Source of the DNA: Williamsoniiplasma lucivorax ATCC 49196
GTDB taxonomy: Bacteria; Bacillota_I; Bacilli_A; Mycoplasmatales; Mycoplasmataceae
Assembly (NCBI RefSeq): GCF_000518285.1
Contig: NZ_JADH01000002.1
Span: 1 to 64,000 of the forward strand
Direction of reading: 5' to 3'
DNA length: 64,000 nucleotides
The position numbers and the translations under genes were made by a program. The notes under the pieces are model-generated. The model did no database searches, was not told the DNA's origin, and was given only the letters and a program-made list of their open reading frames with translations. Shown piece after piece: positions 61,472 through 64,000 of this stretch. Each line of letters starts with the position of its first letter. Positions within the stretch are counted from its first letter, which is position 1.

Positions 61472-62602
61472 ATGAAAAATTTAAAAATTCAAAATATTGA
61501 ACAAGCCTTAACTTTTGATGATATTTTAGCAGTTCCTGCTTATAGTGAAGTTTTACCAAAAGATGTTTGTTTAAAAACTAAACTAACTAACAAAATTAAA
61601 TTAAATATTCCTTTAATGTCATCAGCTATGGATACTGTGACAGAATCTGCAATGAGTATTCAATTAGCCTTACTTGGTGGTGTTGGTGTAATTCATAAAA
61701 ACTTATCAATTGCCCAACAAGCCCAAGAAGTTAAAACAGTTAAAACTTTTAAAGTTGAAAAAGAGCAATATCCATGTGCTAATTTTGATGAGCAACAACA
61801 ATTAATTGTTGGTGCAGCCATTTCCACCAGTGAAGATGCTTTAATGCGCCTACAAGCTTTAATTGAAGTTGGGTTAGATTTTGTGGTCATTGATTCTGCT
61901 CATGGACATTCTTTAGCAGTGATTAATTTAGTAAAAAAAGCCCGTAGTTTATATCCTGATTTACAAATCATTGCTGGTAATATTGCGACATATCAAGCAG
62001 CTAAAGATTTACATGAAGCTGGAGTTGATGCTGTGAAAGTCGGCATTGGTCCAGGAAGTATTTGTACAACCAGAGTTGTTGCTGGAATTGGTGTTCCCCA
62101 AATTACAGCCGTTGCTAATGTTTATGCCTATTGTCAAGCATATGATTTGCCTTTAATTAGTGATGGAGGGATTAAATATTCTGGAGATTTAATTAAAGCT
62201 TTAGGAGTTGGGGCTGATGTTGTGATGCTTGGTTCAATGTTTGCCGGAACTAAAGAAGCACCAGGAAATGTGATTACAATTAATGATCAACATTTTAAAT
62301 CTTATGTTGGTATGGGCTCAATGATTGCTATGGAACGTGGAAGTAGTGATCGTTATTTCCAAAAGGACATTAAAAAATTAGTGCCTGAAGGAATTGAATC
62401 ATTAGTTAAATATAAAGGTGAAGTGGCTAATATTATTTATCAATTAGTTGGTGGTTTACGTTCTGGAATGGGATACACCGGATGTAAAACGATTAGTGAA
62501 ATTAAAGATAAAGTGGAATTTGTGCGCATTACTTATGCTGGGCTGAGTGAATCTCATCCCCATGGTGTTGAGATGGTAAAAGAACCACCAAATTATAAAT
62601 AA
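61472..62602 (+). CDS. guaB: IMP dehydrogenase lacking the CBS domains
   Basis: Oxidises IMP to XMP, the committed step to GMP. The 376-aa product has the barrel start [32 protein letters not shown], the catalytic loop [17 protein letters not shown] with the active Cys, and the flap region [16 protein letters not shown]. Usual IMPDH is about 490 aa: here [20 protein letters not shown] runs directly into the next barrel strand (LIVGAAI), so the Bateman (two CBS) module is absent. AGGAG before ATG 61472 rules out the upstream in-frame ATG at 61454. Confidence 0.96.
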   Translation: MKNLKIQNIEQALTFDDILAVPAYSEVLPKDVCLKTKLTNKIKLNIPLMSSAMDTVTESAMSIQLALLGGVGVIHKNLSIAQQAQEVKTVKTFKVEKEQYPCANFDEQQQLIVGAAISTSEDALMRLQALIEVGLDFVVIDSAHGHSLAVINLVKKARSLYPDLQIIAGNIATYQAAKDLHEAGVDAVKVGIGPGSICTTRVVAGIGVPQITAVANVYAYCQAYDLPLISDGGIKYSGDLIKALGVGADVVMLGSMFAGTKEAPGNVITINDQHFKSYVGMGSMIAMERGSSDRYFQKDIKKLVPEGIESLVKYKGEVANIIYQLVGGLRSGMGYTGCKTISEIKDKVEFVRITYAGLSESHPHGVEMVKEPPNYK

Positions 62603-62604
62603 GT

Positions 62605-62630
62605 AAAAATAGCCTTATGGCTATTTTTGC
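62605..62630 (+). terminator. Rho-independent terminator
   Basis: AAAAATAGCC-TTAT-GGCTATTTTT after guaB. Confidence 0.85.
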
Positions 62631-62839
62631 TCTATTTTAATGATATTTAAGCCAAACTATTTTTATCACACTTCTATAATTTTATCATTTTATCAATTGT
62701 AAATTGATGCTTGCAAATGGAAAATTTAAATTCCAAAAACAAAAAAATTATTTTTTAAAAAAGTAAATTAATTTACCTTTTTTTCTTTGTTTTTTCCTTA
62801 AAATATAGATGAGAGAAAATTAAAGAAAGGAACACTTTT

Positions 62840-62923
62840 ATGTATATAGATTTAAATAACGAGCACAATACTTTCGTTGATTTTTTTCTAGAAACTGTTG
62901 TTCTGATTTGGAAATCATTTTAA
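62840..62923 (+). CDS. Possible 27-aa peptide
   Basis: MYIDLNNEHNTFVDFFLETV begins a 27-residue frame ending in WKSF. A good RBS (AAAGAAAGGAA) lies 9 nt before the ATG and a possible promoter (TTGTTT ... AAATAT) further up. No family recognised; it could be a leader peptide for the membrane gene downstream, or chance. Otherwise the 362-nt space after guaB holds only the terminator and AT-rich sequence. Confidence 0.3.
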   Translation: MYIDLNNEHNTFVDFFLETVVLIWKSF

Positions 62924-62964
62924 AAAATTAATTTGGTAAATTATTAGTGTGATTAGTCACAGAA

Positions 62965-63846
62965 ATGAGTAGTAAAATGTTAAAAAAAGAAATTATACTT
63001 TCATCTAAAAATCGCATCCCTTTTATTATTGGCTTGATTGGTTCTGGGTTATCGATGTATACAGGCTTATTTATAATATCATTGCCTTTAATTTTTAAAT
63101 TAAGTCCTAATATTAATAGTCATATTGATTGAAAAATTTGATTAATGGGAGCTTCTGTTTTGGTCACTGGCTTGTTGTCAACCGTTGCTCATTCCTTAGT
63201 TATTGCTTGTCGTTTTACAATGAGAAAAAAATTTTATATTGCTCTTGTTGTTGTCTTAGTTTTTTGTTCCATCCCTTTTATCAGTGCTCCATTTGCTTGG
63301 ATTCCTAATATTGTTGTTTTGGTTTTGCTAATTATTAATCGTAAACAAGATGAAATTTTTGCCCCAAAAAGTGACCAAGTTGATTTTGATGAAAAGGTGA
63401 TCAAAATCAACAAAACTTTAAAAACTAAAGCACAGTTCACTTTACAAAATCGAACTTTGTTTATCATTGGTTTAGTCTTTAATGGTGTTGCTCTATTAGC
63501 AACTCTCGTGTTTTTGTTAATCTTATTGGCTTCTACTTATAAACCAAATCTAAGAGAAGATTATTTGAATGAAACAGCTTTATTTACAATCTTTGCAATT
63601 TACGCTTTATTAGAAATTATGATGGTAATTATGTTTTCATTAATTCTGGGTGAAAAATTAGTGATTAGCAAAAACTCTTATTTATTTTTTATGGTTGTAC
63701 TAGTGATCAGTTCGATTCCTTTTGTGAGTTCAGCTATTGCAGTGGTACCAAATTTAATTATCACCATCTTTTTAGTTATTCAACAAAAACAAGAAAAAGA
63801 TGTTGTGCATAATTTTAAGACCAAAAATCAACAAGTTAATCAATAA
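62965..63846 (+). CDS. Membrane protein with internal duplication
   Basis: A 293-aa protein with about eight membrane helices in two similar halves. NRIPFIIGLIGSGLSMYTGL in the first matches NRTLFIIGLVFNGVALLATL in the second, and FCSIPFISAPFAWIPNIVVL matches ISSIPFVSSAIAVVPNLIIT; each half ends with a charged NRKQDE / QQKQEK segment. This is a clear duplication of a four-helix unit. The RBS is weak. A strong terminator follows. Function unknown. Confidence 0.75.
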
Positions 63847-63873
63847 ATGTTTTGTTTAATAGTTAAAAAAAAT

Positions 63874-63907
63874 AAAATGACCCCAAATTTTTGGGGTCAT
63901 TTTTTTG
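63874..63907 (+). terminator. Strong rho-independent terminator
   Basis: AAAATGACCCCAAA / TTTGGGGTCATTTT stem with run of T. Confidence 0.9.
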
Positions 63908-63942
63908 CATTTAAAGAAGATTATTTTTTTAGCACTCTATAC

Positions 63943-64000
63943 TTTACATTGCTAAAAGTAATGTTATAATTTTTTTAGTTAATACATTTGGAGGTAACTA
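63943..64000 (+). promoter_or_regulatory. Promoter and RBS of the next gene beyond the edge
   Basis: TTTACA at 63943-63948, 16-nt spacer, TATAAT at 63965-63970, then GGAGGT at 63990-63995. The gene it serves starts just outside the window. Confidence 0.8.

Noticed and set aside
1-64000. CRISPR array
   Set aside because: No regularly spaced direct repeats and no Cas-like protein were seen.
1-64000. Many apparent internal stops (TGA) as mutations
   Set aside because: They fall at conserved Trp positions in all core genes, so UGA is decoded as Trp; only TAA/TAG interruptions were counted as damage.

Overview
The window reads as a chromosome segment of a mollicute, most likely from the Spiroplasma / Entomoplasma / Mesoplasma / mycoides side of the class. 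UGA encodes tryptophan throughout: nearly every long gene runs through in-frame TGA codons at conserved Trp positions, with TGG also used, so all gene ends given here assume translation table 4. Base composition is strongly AT-rich, Shine-Dalgarno sites (AAAGGAG type) are clear, and there is no cell-wall synthesis gene. Lipoproteins have the Mollicutes-type VVAC or VVSC lipobox. The genus cannot be fixed from the sequence alone.

Layout: 1-827 holds an IS fragment inserted in a dead HNH-like gene. 1013-6673 is the core run rpsB-tsf-(membrane protein)-pyrH-frr-argS, followed by two membrane proteins. 8845-11925 is a HEPN-like protein, then scpA-scpB-rluB. 11956-13205 is a tandem pair of deoxynucleoside kinases. 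13367-15505 is a threonine-dehydrogenase-like epimerase and an AEC permease. 15534-18681 is a dihydroxyacetone kinase locus with two complete dhaK genes, dhaL and dhaM. 18840-24978 has yebC, a degenerate metallopeptidase-like protein, a DUF285 lipoprotein, ppa (minus), two ECF S-component-like proteins and a tail-anchored coiled protein. 24989-28241 is cmk-der-gpsA-hup. 28281-31235 is recU (minus), gpsB, a Doc-like Fic protein with a 39-aa partner, a candidate structured RNA, rnpB (RNase P RNA) and a CinA C-domain protein.

recA (31258) and rny (37173) are separated by about 4.9 kb of accessory DNA: decayed coding sequence, a secreted protein and an ABC-2 type ATPase/permease pair. After ffh come a dead IS, a P-loop kinase-like gene and hpt (all minus), then rlmH and the conserved rpsP-rimM-trmD-rplS run. 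Next are two tiny paralogous lipoproteins, rbgA-rnhB, an ssb-like gene, dprA, a heterodimeric ABC exporter, trmFO and tRNA-Arg(UCU). The last part holds a DUF3196-like protein, a zinc-binding small protein, an amino-acid permease, obgE-nadE, two membrane proteins, guaA-guaB under a purine-class riboswitch, and a membrane protein with an internal duplication. A good promoter and RBS for the next gene lie at the right edge.

The core genes cover translation (rpsB, tsf, frr, argS, rpsP, rplS, rimM, trmD, trmFO, rbgA, der, obgE), nucleotide salvage and synthesis (pyrH, cmk, two dNKs, hpt, guaA, guaB), chromosome maintenance (scpAB, hup, recA, recU, dprA, rnhB, ssb) and RNA turnover (rny, rnpB). 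Gene order largely follows Bacillus (rpsB-tsf-pyrH-frr; scpA-scpB-rluB; der-gpsA-hup; recU-gpsB-rnpB; ffh...rpsP-rimM-trmD-rplS-rbgA-rnhB-dprA-trmFO), so interruptions of that order mark accessory insertions. The strongest candidates for something undescribed are the structured RNA upstream of rnpB, the HEPN-motif protein before scpA, and the secreted-protein/ABC island between recA and rny.
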